DNA of 19,001 nucleotides from Bacillota bacterium (GTDB lineage: Bacteria > Bacillota > Clostridia > Acetivibrionales > JAFADI01). Shown here piece after piece: positions 1 to 7,414 of the stretch (its first letter is position 1; each line of letters starts with the position of its first letter). Under the pieces are notes generated by a model. The model was not told the DNA's origin. It saw only the letters and a program-made list of their open reading frames with translations, and ran no database searches. The stretch lies in the NCBI GenBank assembly GCA_023424965.1, contig JAFADI010000015.1, positions 1-19,001 of the forward strand. The letters run 5' to 3'. A program made the position numbers and the translations under genes.

Positions 1-2
1 AG

Positions 3-28
3 GGAGGCGAAAGCCTCCTTTTATTTTT
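3..28 (+). terminator. Rho-independent terminator of an upstream gene
   Basis: A six-base-pair GC-rich stem, GGAGGC at 3-8 and GCCTCC at 13-18, is closed by a GAAA tetraloop and followed by a T-rich run (19-28). This is a classic intrinsic terminator. It should end whatever gene lies just left of the window and isolates the gene starting at 80. Confidence 0.8.
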
Positions 29-47
29 GCAGCCTTCGGTATATAAT
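19..47 (+). promoter_or_regulatory. Weak candidate sigma-A promoter for the TIM-barrel gene
   Basis: A perfect TATAAT lies at 42-47, but the element at 17-bp spacing (19-24, TTTTAT) is a poor -35 and overlaps the T-run of the terminator. Its position between a terminator and a ribosome binding site favours a real promoter. Confidence 0.4.
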
Positions 48-79
48 AGTACAAAAACGATTTGAAGCGAGGACAGCAA

Positions 80-934
80 ATGATTCGATTCGGGCCTTCA
101 GGGAACTCTGAAAGCTTCTATGCGCAGGGCGGCAAGTCGTCGGTGCAAATGCCTGCGTGGCTCAGGAACATGGGCCTTTCCGCCTATGAGTACCAGTGCA
201 ACCGGGGCGTAAAAATAAATGAAAAAATGGCCGGACAGCTGGGGGAGGAAGCCCGCAAACACGATATATTTTTGAGCATCCATGCCCCGTACTATATTAA
301 TATGGCCAGCGAAGAGAAGGAAAAAAGGGACAACTCCAGGCGCTACATACTTGAAAGCCTGCAGGCCGCCAAATGGATGGGCGCCAAAAGAGTGGTGGTC
401 CACACGGGCTCTGCCTCGAAAGTCAGCCGGAAGTGGGCCCTGGACACGGCCATTGAGGTATTGAAGGATACCCTTGAAGAGGCCGACCGACTGGGGCTTT
501 CCGGTGCGATTGTCTGTCCCGAGGTGCTGGGCAAGCTGAACCAGCTGGGCGATCTGGAGGAAATCCTTGCCATGTGCCGCATCGATGAACGGCTGATCCC
601 CACGGTGGATTTTGGACACCTGCATGCCAGGGGAATGGGCTGCCTGAATTCCGTCGAGGATTTTGAAGCGGTTCTGGGCCGGATAGAAGGGGCGATCGGT
701 GAGGAAAGGTTAAGAAGGCTGCATATCCATTTCAGCAGGATTGAGTATACGGCGGGAGGCGAAAAGAAACACTGGACCATTTCCGACACCCAGTACGGTC
801 CTGAATTTGCACAATTGGCGGAAGCAATGGCAAAGAGGAAAATGGAGCCGGTGGTCATATGCGAATCCCGGGATCTGATGGCGGAGGACGCCTTGAAGCT
901 TAAGAAAATATATGAAGGTGTTTTGGGAGGTTGA
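80..934 (+). CDS. Endonuclease IV-like TIM-barrel metalloprotein
   Basis: A 284-residue protein of the AP endonuclease family 2 / sugar isomerase-like TIM-barrel fold. Metal-ligand positions of E. coli Nfo are nearly all matched in order: H68 (SIHAPY), H108 (VVHTG), E148 (CPEVLG), D177 and H180 (VDFGH), H217 (HIH), H231 (KKHW) and E262 (ICES). In Nfo the H231 ligand is preceded two residues earlier by an Asp ligand; here that residue is Lys (KKH), so the third metal site may be altered. The ATG at 80 has GAGGA at 69-73, better than an in-frame TTG at 62. Its stop is 2 bp before aroQ, so the two are probably co-transcribed. It may repair abasic sites in DNA, but sugar-isomerase-type activity is not excluded. 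Confidence 0.85.
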   Translation: MIRFGPSGNSESFYAQGGKSSVQMPAWLRNMGLSAYEYQCNRGVKINEKMAGQLGEEARKHDIFLSIHAPYYINMASEEKEKRDNSRRYILESLQAAKWMGAKRVVVHTGSASKVSRKWALDTAIEVLKDTLEEADRLGLSGAIVCPEVLGKLNQLGDLEEILAMCRIDERLIPTVDFGHLHARGMGCLNSVEDFEAVLGRIEGAIGEERLRRLHIHFSRIEYTAGGEKKHWTISDTQYGPEFAQLAEAMAKRKMEPVVICESRDLMAEDALKLKKIYEGVLGG

Positions 935-936
935 TT

Positions 937-1365
937 ATGAAGAAAATATTGTTGTTGAACGGACCCAACCTGAACCTGCTGGGGACCCGGGAAACTGACG
1001 TATACGGCAGGGAAACCCTGGAGGATATCGCCAGAAAAGTCAACGGGGAGGCCGCAAAACTGGGCCTGGAAGTGGATTTTTTGCAATCCAACCATGAGGG
1101 GGAGCTCATTGACCGGATTCATGATGGCAGGGGGAAATATGATGTAATTATCATCAATCCGGGCGCATATACTCATTACAGCCTTGCCATCAGGGACGCA
1201 ATAAAGGCCGTGGAGCTGCCGGCAATTGAGATACACCTGTCAAATATCCACGCCAGGGAAGAGTTCAGGAGCAAATCCGTGATCGCACCTGTTTGCAGGG
1301 GGCAGATCTGCGGCTTTGGCGGCGGAAGCTACATACTGGCGTTACATGCGGCTGCGGCCATATAA
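937..1365 (+). CDS. aroQ: Type II 3-dehydroquinate dehydratase
   Basis: A 142-residue enzyme that converts 3-dehydroquinate to 3-dehydroshikimate, the third step of the shikimate pathway to aromatic amino acids. The flavodoxin-like type II family signatures are all present: NGPNLNLLGTRE at 8-19 with the active-site Arg18 and catalytic Tyr23 (DVYG), SNHEGELID at 51-59, NPGAYTH at 74-80, EIHLSN with His100, and Arg111 (FRSKS). The length fits the dodecameric type II enzyme. The ATG at 937 has GGGAGG at 925-930; an upstream TTG at 931 overlaps the previous stop and is less likely. The neighbour order aroQ, Xaa-Pro peptidase, efp repeats B. subtilis yqhS-yqhT-efp. Confidence 0.96.
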   Translation: MKKILLLNGPNLNLLGTRETDVYGRETLEDIARKVNGEAAKLGLEVDFLQSNHEGELIDRIHDGRGKYDVIIINPGAYTHYSLAIRDAIKAVELPAIEIHLSNIHAREEFRSKSVIAPVCRGQICGFGGGSYILALHAAAAI

Positions 1366-1379
1366 AAGAGGAGGATGTT

Positions 1380-2462
1380 ATGGAAAATCAAATCATTAAA
1401 AACAGGCTTTCAAAATTCCGTGACAGGCTGAGGGAGAAAAACCTGGATGGGGCATTAATCGTAAAAAGGGAGAATTACATCTATCTTTCCGGCTTTACAG
1501 GCACATCGGCCTTTCTTGTAATAACTGACGACAAGGCTTTCCTGCTGACGGATTTCAGGTATGTGGAGCAGGCGGGAAAACAGGCACCGGAATATGAGAT
1601 TGTCAAATACCAGGGAAATGTTCTGGCAGCCGTAAACGAGCTGATTGTATCCAACAGCATCAAACGGCTTGCCTTTGAAGAGAACTTTATGACCTTTGAC
1701 AGCTACCGGGAATTCGATGAAAAACTTGAAATTTCCGAATTTCTCCCGCTTGAAGGCGCTGTTGAGGCTTTGAGAATCGTAAAGGACGCCTGGGAAATTG
1801 AAACTATAAAGAAGGCCGTCAGCGTAGCCGACGGAGCCTTTTCCCACGTGTTGAACCATATAAAACCCGGAGTGGCGGAAGTCGAAATCGCTGCGGAGAT
1901 CGAATATTTCATGAAAAAGCAGGGAGCCAGAGGACCTTCCTTTGAGACCATTGTGGCATCGGGAGAGAGGGCCGCAATGCCCCATGGGGTTGCCTCGGAA
2001 AGGAAGCTTCAGATGGGTGACGCCATAACCCTCGACTTTGGAGCCCTGTACATGGATTACTGCTCCGATATGACAAGGACGGTTTTCCTGGGCCAGCCCG
2101 CGGAGGAACTGAAAAAAATATACAATATCGTGCTGGAAGCCCAGCTGATGGGAATCGAAGGAGCGAAAGCGGGTATGACCGGCAAGCAGATTGACGCTAT
2201 TGCACGGGAGCATATCGCAGGCAAGGGATATGGAGACCATTTCGGCCATGGACTTGGCCATGGAGTGGGCCTGGAAATTCATGAGGAGCCCAGGCTTTCT
2301 CTCATGGGTGGAACCGTCCTGCAGGACGGGATGGCCGTTACCGTAGAGCCGGGCATTTACCTGAGCGGACTTGGTGGAGTGAGGATCGAGGACATTATCA
2401 TTATAAACGGCGGCAGCCCCAGTGTGCTGACTTCTTCCACAAAGGAAATGATAATCTTATAA
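1380..2462 (+). CDS. M24 family Xaa-Pro aminopeptidase (YqhT-like)
   Basis: A 360-residue cytosolic dimetal peptidase expected to remove N-terminal residues preceding proline. Residues 1 to about 130 form a creatinase-like N-terminal domain (ENYIYLSGFTGTSA, LLTDFRY). Residues from about 140 form the pita-bread catalytic domain. The five metal ligands are visible: D219 (LDFG), D230 (CSDMTRT), H294 (GHGLGHGVG), E323 (TVEPG) and E337 (RIED). The ATG at 1380 follows AGAGGAGG at 1367-1374; an open frame extending further upstream overlaps aroQ and lacks a ribosome site. It starts 14 bp after aroQ and should share its transcript. The equivalent B. subtilis gene, yqhT, also precedes efp. A generic M24 peptidase of other specificity is possible. 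Confidence 0.93.
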   Translation: MENQIIKNRLSKFRDRLREKNLDGALIVKRENYIYLSGFTGTSAFLVITDDKAFLLTDFRYVEQAGKQAPEYEIVKYQGNVLAAVNELIVSNSIKRLAFEENFMTFDSYREFDEKLEISEFLPLEGAVEALRIVKDAWEIETIKKAVSVADGAFSHVLNHIKPGVAEVEIAAEIEYFMKKQGARGPSFETIVASGERAAMPHGVASERKLQMGDAITLDFGALYMDYCSDMTRTVFLGQPAEELKKIYNIVLEAQLMGIEGAKAGMTGKQIDAIAREHIAGKGYGDHFGHGLGHGVGLEIHEEPRLSLMGGTVLQDGMAVTVEPGIYLSGLGGVRIEDIIIINGGSPSVLTSSTKEMIIL

Positions 2463-2594
2463 TTGATCCGGCCGGATACCTGGCAGGGTCCACACAAAAT
2501 CGGAGGCAATATTATAAGTCCCTTTAAGGAATCCTTCGATTGAGAGCCATAACATTAAATATTTAATAAATATGGCTCCAGAAGAAAATTTTTC

Positions 2595-2623
2595 TTGAAA
2601 TAAGTAGAATTTTATTTTAAGAT
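2595..2623 (+). promoter_or_regulatory. Putative sigma-A promoter of efp
   Basis: TTGAAA at 2595-2600 and TAAGAT at 2618-2623 are separated by 17 bp, in an AT-rich 255-bp gap (2463-2717) with no convincing ORF. It would give an efp leader of roughly 90 nt. I see no clear terminator after the peptidase gene, so read-through from upstream is also possible. Confidence 0.5.
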
Positions 2624-2717
2624 AAACTAGGAAATAATTAAATATAAGAGTTTCTGATATTTTGATGATTCTTTTACAGTTAAAAAGTATTATCCAATTA
2701 AGTGGAGGGAAAATAGA

Positions 2718-3275
2718 ATGATAGTTGCAGGAGATTTTAGAAACGGCGCCACCTTCGAGCTTGACGGCAATATTTTTCAGGTTGTGGAATTCCAGCATGT
2801 CAAGCCTGGAAAAGGAGCTGCTTTCGTAAGAACCAAGCTTAAGAACATTGTTACGGGAGCTACGGTTGAAAGAACTTTCAACCCTTCTGACAAAATGCCC
2901 AAGGCGCATATTGAAAGAAAGGACATGCAGTACCTTTATAATGACGGAGACCTTTACTATTTCATGGATGTGGAAACCTATGAGCAAATGCCGTTGAATG
3001 CTGCCGCCATCGGTGATTTCCTCAAATTCGTAAAGGAAAATGAAGTGGTAAAAATTCTTTCACATAAAGGGAATGTTTTCGGCATAGAGCCTCCGACCTT
3101 TGTAGAGCTTGAAATTACTGAAACAGAGCCGGGCTTCAAAGGCGATACGGCCCAGGGAGCCACAAAGCCTGCAACGGTTGAGACGGGTGCTGTTATAAAG
3201 GTTCCGCTTTTTGTAAATCAGGGCGACAGGATAAGGATCGATACCAGAACCGGGGAATATATGGAAAGAGCCTAG
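2718..3275 (+). CDS. efp: Translation elongation factor P
   Basis: A 185-residue EF-P, which binds between the ribosomal P and E sites and relieves stalling at polyproline stretches. The three-barrel architecture is recognisable: a KOW-like N-terminal domain (MIVAGDFRNG to about 63), a central OB domain (about 65-125, AHIERKDMQYLYNDG) and a C-terminal OB domain (about 128-185) ending in the signature IRIDTRTGEYMERA. Lys32 sits at the tip of the KPGKGAA loop (29-35), the site that is post-translationally modified in many bacteria. The ATG has GGAGGG at 2704-2709. Full length for the family. Confidence 0.98.
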   Translation: MIVAGDFRNGATFELDGNIFQVVEFQHVKPGKGAAFVRTKLKNIVTGATVERTFNPSDKMPKAHIERKDMQYLYNDGDLYYFMDVETYEQMPLNAAAIGDFLKFVKENEVVKILSHKGNVFGIEPPTFVELEITETEPGFKGDTAQGATKPATVETGAVIKVPLFVNQGDRIRIDTRTGEYMERA

Positions 3276-3363
3276 TGTACCGGTAAATATTCACCGGAAA
3301 TCTGAATAAAATCGGGGCAATTGACCAAATAATTTATATAGGTTTCAATATTTGGAGGTAAAC

Positions 3364-3783
3364 ATGAGTTATTTAAAGGAACGTGTTGCATATCTAAGGG
3401 GATTGGCTGAGGGAATGCAAATCAGTGATTCGACCAATGAAGGCAAGCTTCTCAAAGCAATTCTGGAAGTGATGGATGATTTTGCCCTGGCCGTGGAGGA
3501 CGTTGAAGAAGTTCAGGAGCAGTTGAGCGAGCAGGTTGACAACATCGACGAGGACCTGGCGGAGATTGAAAGGGCCATATTTGATGAAGAATACGAGGAA
3601 GATGAGGACGACGACGAGATATTCTTCGCCGAAATCGAATGCCCTTATTGCAACGAAACCATCAGCGTGGATGAAGACATGATCGACGATGACGGGGAAA
3701 CCATCGAGTGCCCCAGCTGCCACAAGAAAATTGAGCTTGAATGGGAATGCGACTGCGAAGAATGTGGAGACCACCACGAATAA
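3364..3783 (+). CDS. Acidic zinc-ribbon protein with N-terminal coiled coil (CD1247 N-terminal domain-like)
   Basis: A 139-residue protein of unknown function, common in Clostridia. Residues 1-75 are helical, probably coiled coil (YLKERVAYLRGLAEGMQI, then heptad-like Glu/Leu/Val). Residues 74-86 are almost all Asp and Glu. Residues 91-125 hold a zinc ribbon with CPYC (C93, C96) and CPSC (C116, C119). The tail has three more cysteines (C129, C131, C134) and two histidines that could hold a second metal. No membrane segment or signal peptide. The ATG at 3364 has GGAGG at 3354-3358. It occupies the slot between efp and spoIIIAA (yqhV in B. subtilis, an unrelated protein). A regulatory or scaffold role is a guess; the family name is from memory. 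Confidence 0.8.
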   Translation: MSYLKERVAYLRGLAEGMQISDSTNEGKLLKAILEVMDDFALAVEDVEEVQEQLSEQVDNIDEDLAEIERAIFDEEYEEDEDDDEIFFAEIECPYCNETISVDEDMIDDDGETIECPSCHKKIELEWECDCEECGDHHE

Positions 3784-3820
3784 TTTTCTCCGGCCGCTTT
3801 GAAACTGAATATTAAAGGTT

Positions 3821-3856
3821 AAAAAGGAATGATCGCAAATCGATCATTCCTTTTTT
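3821..3856 (+). terminator. Strong intrinsic terminator between the zinc-ribbon gene and spoIIIA
   Basis: Fifteen paired bases, AAAAAGGAATGATCG at 3821-3835 with its exact complement at 3841-3855, flank a CAAAT loop, ending in T(6) and a further T-rich stretch. It separates the vegetative efp transcript from the spoIIIA operon. Confidence 0.92.
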
Positions 3857-3870
3857 GTTTTTCTTAACAG

Positions 3871-3899
3871 TCATAAATTTGGACAAAGCCAAATACTTA
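3871..3899 (+). promoter_or_regulatory. Putative sigma-E promoter of spoIIIA
   Basis: TCATAAA at 3871-3877 and AATACTTA at 3892-3899, 14 bp apart, resemble mother-cell sigma-E elements (ATA-containing -35, CATACA-type -10). Known spoIIIA operons are sigma-E dependent. The match at -10 is partial. No good sigma-A promoter is visible in the 158-bp gap. Confidence 0.5.
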
Positions 3900-3913
3900 T
3901 AGATATGTCCAAA
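3878..3913. repeat. Perfect 8-bp inverted repeat over the spoIIIA promoter
   Basis: TTTGGACA at 3878-3885 and TGTCCAAA at 3906-3913 are exact reverse complements, 20 bp apart, spanning the putative -10 and start point. Either an operator for a dimeric regulator or chance; the arms are too separated for a typical terminator. Confidence 0.5.
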
Positions 3914-3941
3914 AAAATAGGACCGGGGGAAAGACAGAGCA

Positions 3942-4997
3942 ATGAATACCGACGAAAGGCTTATGATTGAAAAGAACTGGACAGGCAGAGAGCAGCCACA
4001 GGTTTTAAAGTATTTTGCACAGCCCATCCGGCATGTTCTTGAAAAAATTGAGGCACGGTCCTTTGACTCGCTGGAAGAGGTAAGACTCAGGGCGGGCAAG
4101 CCGCTGATGGTTCAAAACAGGAAGGGACAGTGGCTGGTTGAAACCGGGGGCGTCTTAAAAGGAGAATCCGTAAAGCCTTTTATCGTCCTTCAGGAGGACA
4201 TGATAAAAACACTGGAACTGATGAGTGAAAACTCTATTTACGCATACCAGGATGAGATCAAAAACGGATTTATAACCCTGCGGGGTGGTTACCGGGTGGG
4301 GATATGCGGTAGGACCGTAATGGACGGGACTGCCGTAAAAAATATCAAAGACATATCGGGACTGAACATCCGGATGGCAAAACAGGTTAAAGGCTGCTCC
4401 AGGCAGATACTGAAGTACCTGCTCAACCCAAAGGGTGAAGTGTTCAACACGCTGCTCATATCCCCTCCCCAGTGCGGTAAAACCACCATGATAAGGGATG
4501 TAGCACGGGTGCTCAGCGACGGTGCGGGCAGTGGACCGGGCCTAAAGGTGGGACTGGTGGATGAAAGGTCTGAAATCGCCGCCTGCTATAAGGGGATGGC
4601 TCAAAATGACATAGGAATCAGAACCGACGTGCTGGACGGCTGTCCAAAATCCATCGGCATGCCCATGCTCCTTAGGTCCATGTCGCCTCAGGTAATCATC
4701 ACAGACGAGATCGGCAACCAGGGCGACAGGGAGGCAGTGATGCAGGTGCTCAACGCCGGCGTGAAAATTATTACAACGGCCCATGGGTACAATGTATCGG
4801 AATTGAAAACCAGGAAAGAAGTACTTGAAATGATGGAAGAAAAGGTATTTGACAGATATCTCGTGTTGAGCAGTGCCGGGGGGCCGGGGACCCTTGAAGA
4901 GGTGATCGACGGCCAAAGCATGGAGATTCTCTACAAAAGAGGACAACGCACATCAAACCGGTACATGGAAAGGGATGAGGGTGAAAAATGCTGCTGA
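3942..4997 (+). CDS. spoIIIAA: Stage III sporulation protein AA, secretion-type ATPase
   Basis: A 351-residue cytosolic ATPase of the type II/IV secretion superfamily, thought to power or assemble the SpoIIIA-SpoIIQ channel in the mother cell during engulfment. Visible motifs: RLRAGKP at 48-54, Walker A SPPQCGKT at 174-181, the VDERSE motif at 207-212, Walker B VIITDE at 251-256, and TTAHG at 278-282 near the sensor region. The first Walker A position is Ser rather than Gly, which I believe is common in this family. Length is slightly above the usual ~310 owing to an N-terminal extension. The ATG at 3942 is about 12 nt from GGGGG at 3925-3929; an in-frame ATG at 3963 is the alternative. The stop overlaps spoIIIAB. 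Confidence 0.96.
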   Translation: MNTDERLMIEKNWTGREQPQVLKYFAQPIRHVLEKIEARSFDSLEEVRLRAGKPLMVQNRKGQWLVETGGVLKGESVKPFIVLQEDMIKTLELMSENSIYAYQDEIKNGFITLRGGYRVGICGRTVMDGTAVKNIKDISGLNIRMAKQVKGCSRQILKYLLNPKGEVFNTLLISPPQCGKTTMIRDVARVLSDGAGSGPGLKVGLVDERSEIAACYKGMAQNDIGIRTDVLDGCPKSIGMPMLLRSMSPQVIITDEIGNQGDREAVMQVLNAGVKIITTAHGYNVSELKTRKEVLEMMEEKVFDRYLVLSSAGGPGTLEEVIDGQSMEILYKRGQRTSNRYMERDEGEKCC

Positions 4998-5509
4998 AAA
5001 TCGTGGGAAGCATATTGGTGATCGGGGCCTCCAGCCTTATAGGCTATGCCTATTCCAGGGACAGCTCCCGCAGGCCCCAGGAACTGAGGACACTCCAGGG
5101 GCTCCTCCAGATTTTCGAAACGGAAATATGTTATCTCTCCAACGTGCTTTCGGAGGCCTTCGAAAAAATAAGCGGCAGCAGCGGCAGTGAGGTCACAGGC
5201 TTTTTCAGGGATACGGTCCTGAATCTTAAGAGCAGTGATTCTGCCACCGCCTGTCAGGCCTGGGAGCAGGCGGTGGATAGAAACGCAAAAAAAACCGCCT
5301 TGAAAGCAGAAGATATAGGGATTTTGATGGCCTTTGGCAAAATGCTGGGCAATTCGGACCTGGAGGGGCAGATAAAAAATATAAGGCTCACCGTCGAGAA
5401 GTTAAAGCTGCAGGAACAGAAAGCGGAGGAGAGCAGGAAAAAAAACGAGTCAATGTTTAAGAGCCTGGGGGTGCTGGGAGGTCTGGCGCTGGTAATCATG
5501 TTATTCTGA
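4988..5509 (+). CDS. spoIIIAB: Stage III sporulation protein AB
   Basis: A 173-residue membrane protein with the SpoIIIAB pattern: an N-terminal hydrophobic helix at 4-21, a soluble helical region (about 30-157) resembling the cytoplasmic domain of type II secretion GspF, and a short C-terminal membrane helix at 159-173. The phrases RTLQGLLQIFETEI and SLGVLGGLALVIMLF are typical. The ATG overlaps the end of spoIIIAA by 10 bp, with GAGGG about 6 nt upstream, indicating translational coupling. It probably forms the platform that contacts the SpoIIIAA ATPase. Confidence 0.95.
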   Translation: MLLKIVGSILVIGASSLIGYAYSRDSSRRPQELRTLQGLLQIFETEICYLSNVLSEAFEKISGSSGSEVTGFFRDTVLNLKSSDSATACQAWEQAVDRNAKKTALKAEDIGILMAFGKMLGNSDLEGQIKNIRLTVEKLKLQEQKAEESRKKNESMFKSLGVLGGLALVIMLF

Positions 5510-5549
5510 AAAGCTTCAGCCAATGATGATAAAGGAGAAGGATAAAGCT

Positions 5550-5744
5550 ATGGGAATTGATCTGGTTTTTAGGATTGCAGCCATCGGAATACTCATTTCT
5601 ATTTTAAATACGGTACTGAGCAAATCGGGAAGGGACGAGATGGCGATGATGACCACCCTTGCAGGCCTGGTGGTGGTACTGATGATGGTTGCAAAAGAGA
5701 TTGTCAATCTTTTTGATACGGTAAAAACCATGTTTCAGTTTTGA
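5550..5744 (+). CDS. spoIIIAC: Stage III sporulation protein AC
   Basis: A 64-residue protein with two membrane helices (about 5-23 and 32-54) joined by a short polar turn (SKSGRDE). The N-terminus MGIDLVFRIAAIGILI and this length match SpoIIIAC, a small inner-membrane component of the sporulation channel. The ATG at 5550 is chosen because GAAGGA at 5537-5542 is well spaced; an open frame from 5523 would add nine residues without a family counterpart. The last codons overlap the region upstream of spoIIIAD. Confidence 0.93.
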   Translation: MGIDLVFRIAAIGILISILNTVLSKSGRDEMAMMTTLAGLVVVLMMVAKEIVNLFDTVKTMFQF

Positions 5745-5767
5745 AAAACACGGAGGTAGAGGAAAAG

Positions 5768-6154
5768 GTGGATATACTTCAGATCGTTGGAGTAGGGATT
5801 GTTGCTACAATACTCATCGTAGTTTTAAAAGCACAGAGGCCTGAAATCGCGCTGCAGGTGAGCATAATCACGGGAATCATCATCTTTATGCTTGCGGCAA
5901 GCAAGCTGGGGGCCGTTTTAGAGCTTCTGGGAAGCTATACAAAGAAGGTAAATATCGATTCCATTTATCTGACGACACTTTTGAAGATCATAGGGATCGC
6001 CTATATTGCGGAATTTGGTGCGGAGGTGTGCAAGGATGCGGGAGAATCCTCCATCGCATCCAAGGTGGAGCTGGCTGGAAAAGTGGTGATCATGGTGCTG
6101 GCGGTACCCATCATAACCTCCCTTTTGGACCTGATCATCGGAATCATGCCTTAA
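5768..6154 (+). CDS. spoIIIAD: Stage III sporulation protein AD
   Basis: A 128-residue membrane protein with about four hydrophobic helices (approximately 5-20, 30-53, 66-85, 103-126), homologous in style to SpoIIIAC and part of the same membrane base. I choose GTG at 5768 (MDILQIVGVG, the usual N-terminus), preceded by AGAGGA at 5758-5763 and GGAGG at 5752-5756. A TTG at 5741 that overlaps the spoIIIAC stop would add nine polar residues and has no ribosome site. Start choice is therefore moderately certain, identity very certain. Confidence 0.93.
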   Translation: MDILQIVGVGIVATILIVVLKAQRPEIALQVSIITGIIIFMLAASKLGAVLELLGSYTKKVNIDSIYLTTLLKIIGIAYIAEFGAEVCKDAGESSIASKVELAGKVVIMVLAVPIITSLLDLIIGIMP

Positions 6155-6177
6155 TACCCCATGAAACGGAGGAAAAC

Positions 6178-7401
6178 ATGCGCTCTGGAAATGCGATAAA
6201 CACAAGAAAAATACTTTTGCTGGTAACAAGTCTTTTTATCTGTGGGACAATCCTGTTTTTTCCTCAGGCTGCCCTGGCGGAAACGGCAAAGGATGAAAAG
6301 GCGGTAGAGGACAGGATTGTGGAGGAACAGCTCCGGTCCGGCGACGTCAAAAGCCTGGAGGGACAGCTGAACAAATATGACAGCAGTGAGCTGAGAGAAA
6401 TACTGCCGGAATTTGACCCCCAAAAGATTATCGAGGACGGAACCCGGGGAAAATTTGAGTTCAGCCCGGTAGGCCTTATGAATAGGGGTCTTTCCTATCT
6501 GCTGAAGGAAATTTACGTTAACCTGCACATTCTGATTAAGCTCATTGTCCTGACAATTCTATGTGCGGTGCTGAAAAATCTTCAGACCTCCTTCCTCAGT
6601 GACAGTGTGGGGGAACTGGCCTTTTTTGCCTGCTATGTCGTGATTGTGTCCATATTGATTACAGGCTTCAATACCGCTTTGAACCTGGGCAAGGAGATTA
6701 TTGACAGCATGGTTGCCTTCATGCAGGCCACCATACCGGTTTTAATAACCTTGATGATGTCGGGAGGGAACATCACCTCCGCGGGAATATTCCAGCCCAT
6801 CCTCATCATGATCGTACAGGTGGCTGCCACCATCCTCAAAAATGTTCTAATTCCGCTGATATTTCTTTCAACGGTCCTGTCCATTGTTGACAATATATCG
6901 GACAAGGTGCAGGTTTCCAGACTTGCGGGACTTTTGAAGCAGGTGAGTGCCTGGTGTCTGGGAATCATTCTGACGGTTTTTATTGCGGTAGTGTCGGTAC
7001 AGGGCTCCCTGGGAGCCGTGGTGGACGGGGTTACCGGCAAAACTGCCAAGTTTGCCATCGGTGCCTTCATACCTGTTGCGGGAAAATACCTTGCCGATGC
7101 GGCCGACGCTGTGATCGGCTGTGCCCTGTTGATAAAAAATGCCGCAGGAGTGGCCGCCATGGTGGGGATTCTTGCCATATGTCTGGTTCCTTTGCTTAAA
7201 ATATTTGCCATTATGGCCCTTTACCGGCTGACCTGTGTTTTGATCGAGCCCCTGTCAGAAAAGAGAATAACAAACTGCATCAACAGCATTTCGGGCTCAC
7301 TTACGTTTGTTATCGGCATTGTGGCATCGGTGGCCTTTATGTTCCTGATTTCCATCACGGCAATCATAAGTGCCGGCAACATATCGGCAATGATAAGGTA
7401 A
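6178..7401 (+). CDS. spoIIIAE: Stage III sporulation protein AE
   Basis: A 407-residue polytopic membrane protein, the largest membrane subunit of the SpoIIIA channel, with possible permease-like character. It begins with a signal peptide (positive NTRK, hydrophobic core 11-29, likely cleavage after ALA at 32-34). A charged extracytoplasmic stretch with EQLRSGDVKSLEGQLNKYDSS follows to about residue 95. From there seven or eight membrane helices are apparent. The ATG at 6178 follows CGGAGG at 6167-6172; the longer open frame upstream overlaps spoIIIAD. Only 23 bp separate it from spoIIIAD. Confidence 0.95.
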   Translation: MRSGNAINTRKILLLVTSLFICGTILFFPQAALAETAKDEKAVEDRIVEEQLRSGDVKSLEGQLNKYDSSELREILPEFDPQKIIEDGTRGKFEFSPVGLMNRGLSYLLKEIYVNLHILIKLIVLTILCAVLKNLQTSFLSDSVGELAFFACYVVIVSILITGFNTALNLGKEIIDSMVAFMQATIPVLITLMMSGGNITSAGIFQPILIMIVQVAATILKNVLIPLIFLSTVLSIVDNISDKVQVSRLAGLLKQVSAWCLGIILTVFIAVVSVQGSLGAVVDGVTGKTAKFAIGAFIPVAGKYLADAADAVIGCALLIKNAAGVAAMVGILAICLVPLLKIFAIMALYRLTCVLIEPLSEKRITNCINSISGSLTFVIGIVASVAFMFLISITAIISAGNISAMIR

Positions 7402-7414
7402 AGGGGGTGGTTTT

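Noticed and set aside
3283..3298. Terminator after efp (CCGGT/ACCGG hairpin)
   Set aside because: Only five base pairs and no T-run follow.
3276..3363. Promoter with TTGACC at 3321-3326 for the zinc-ribbon gene
   Set aside because: The -10 at 17-bp spacing is TTCAAT, and transcription would start inside the ribosome binding site; co-transcription with efp is simpler.
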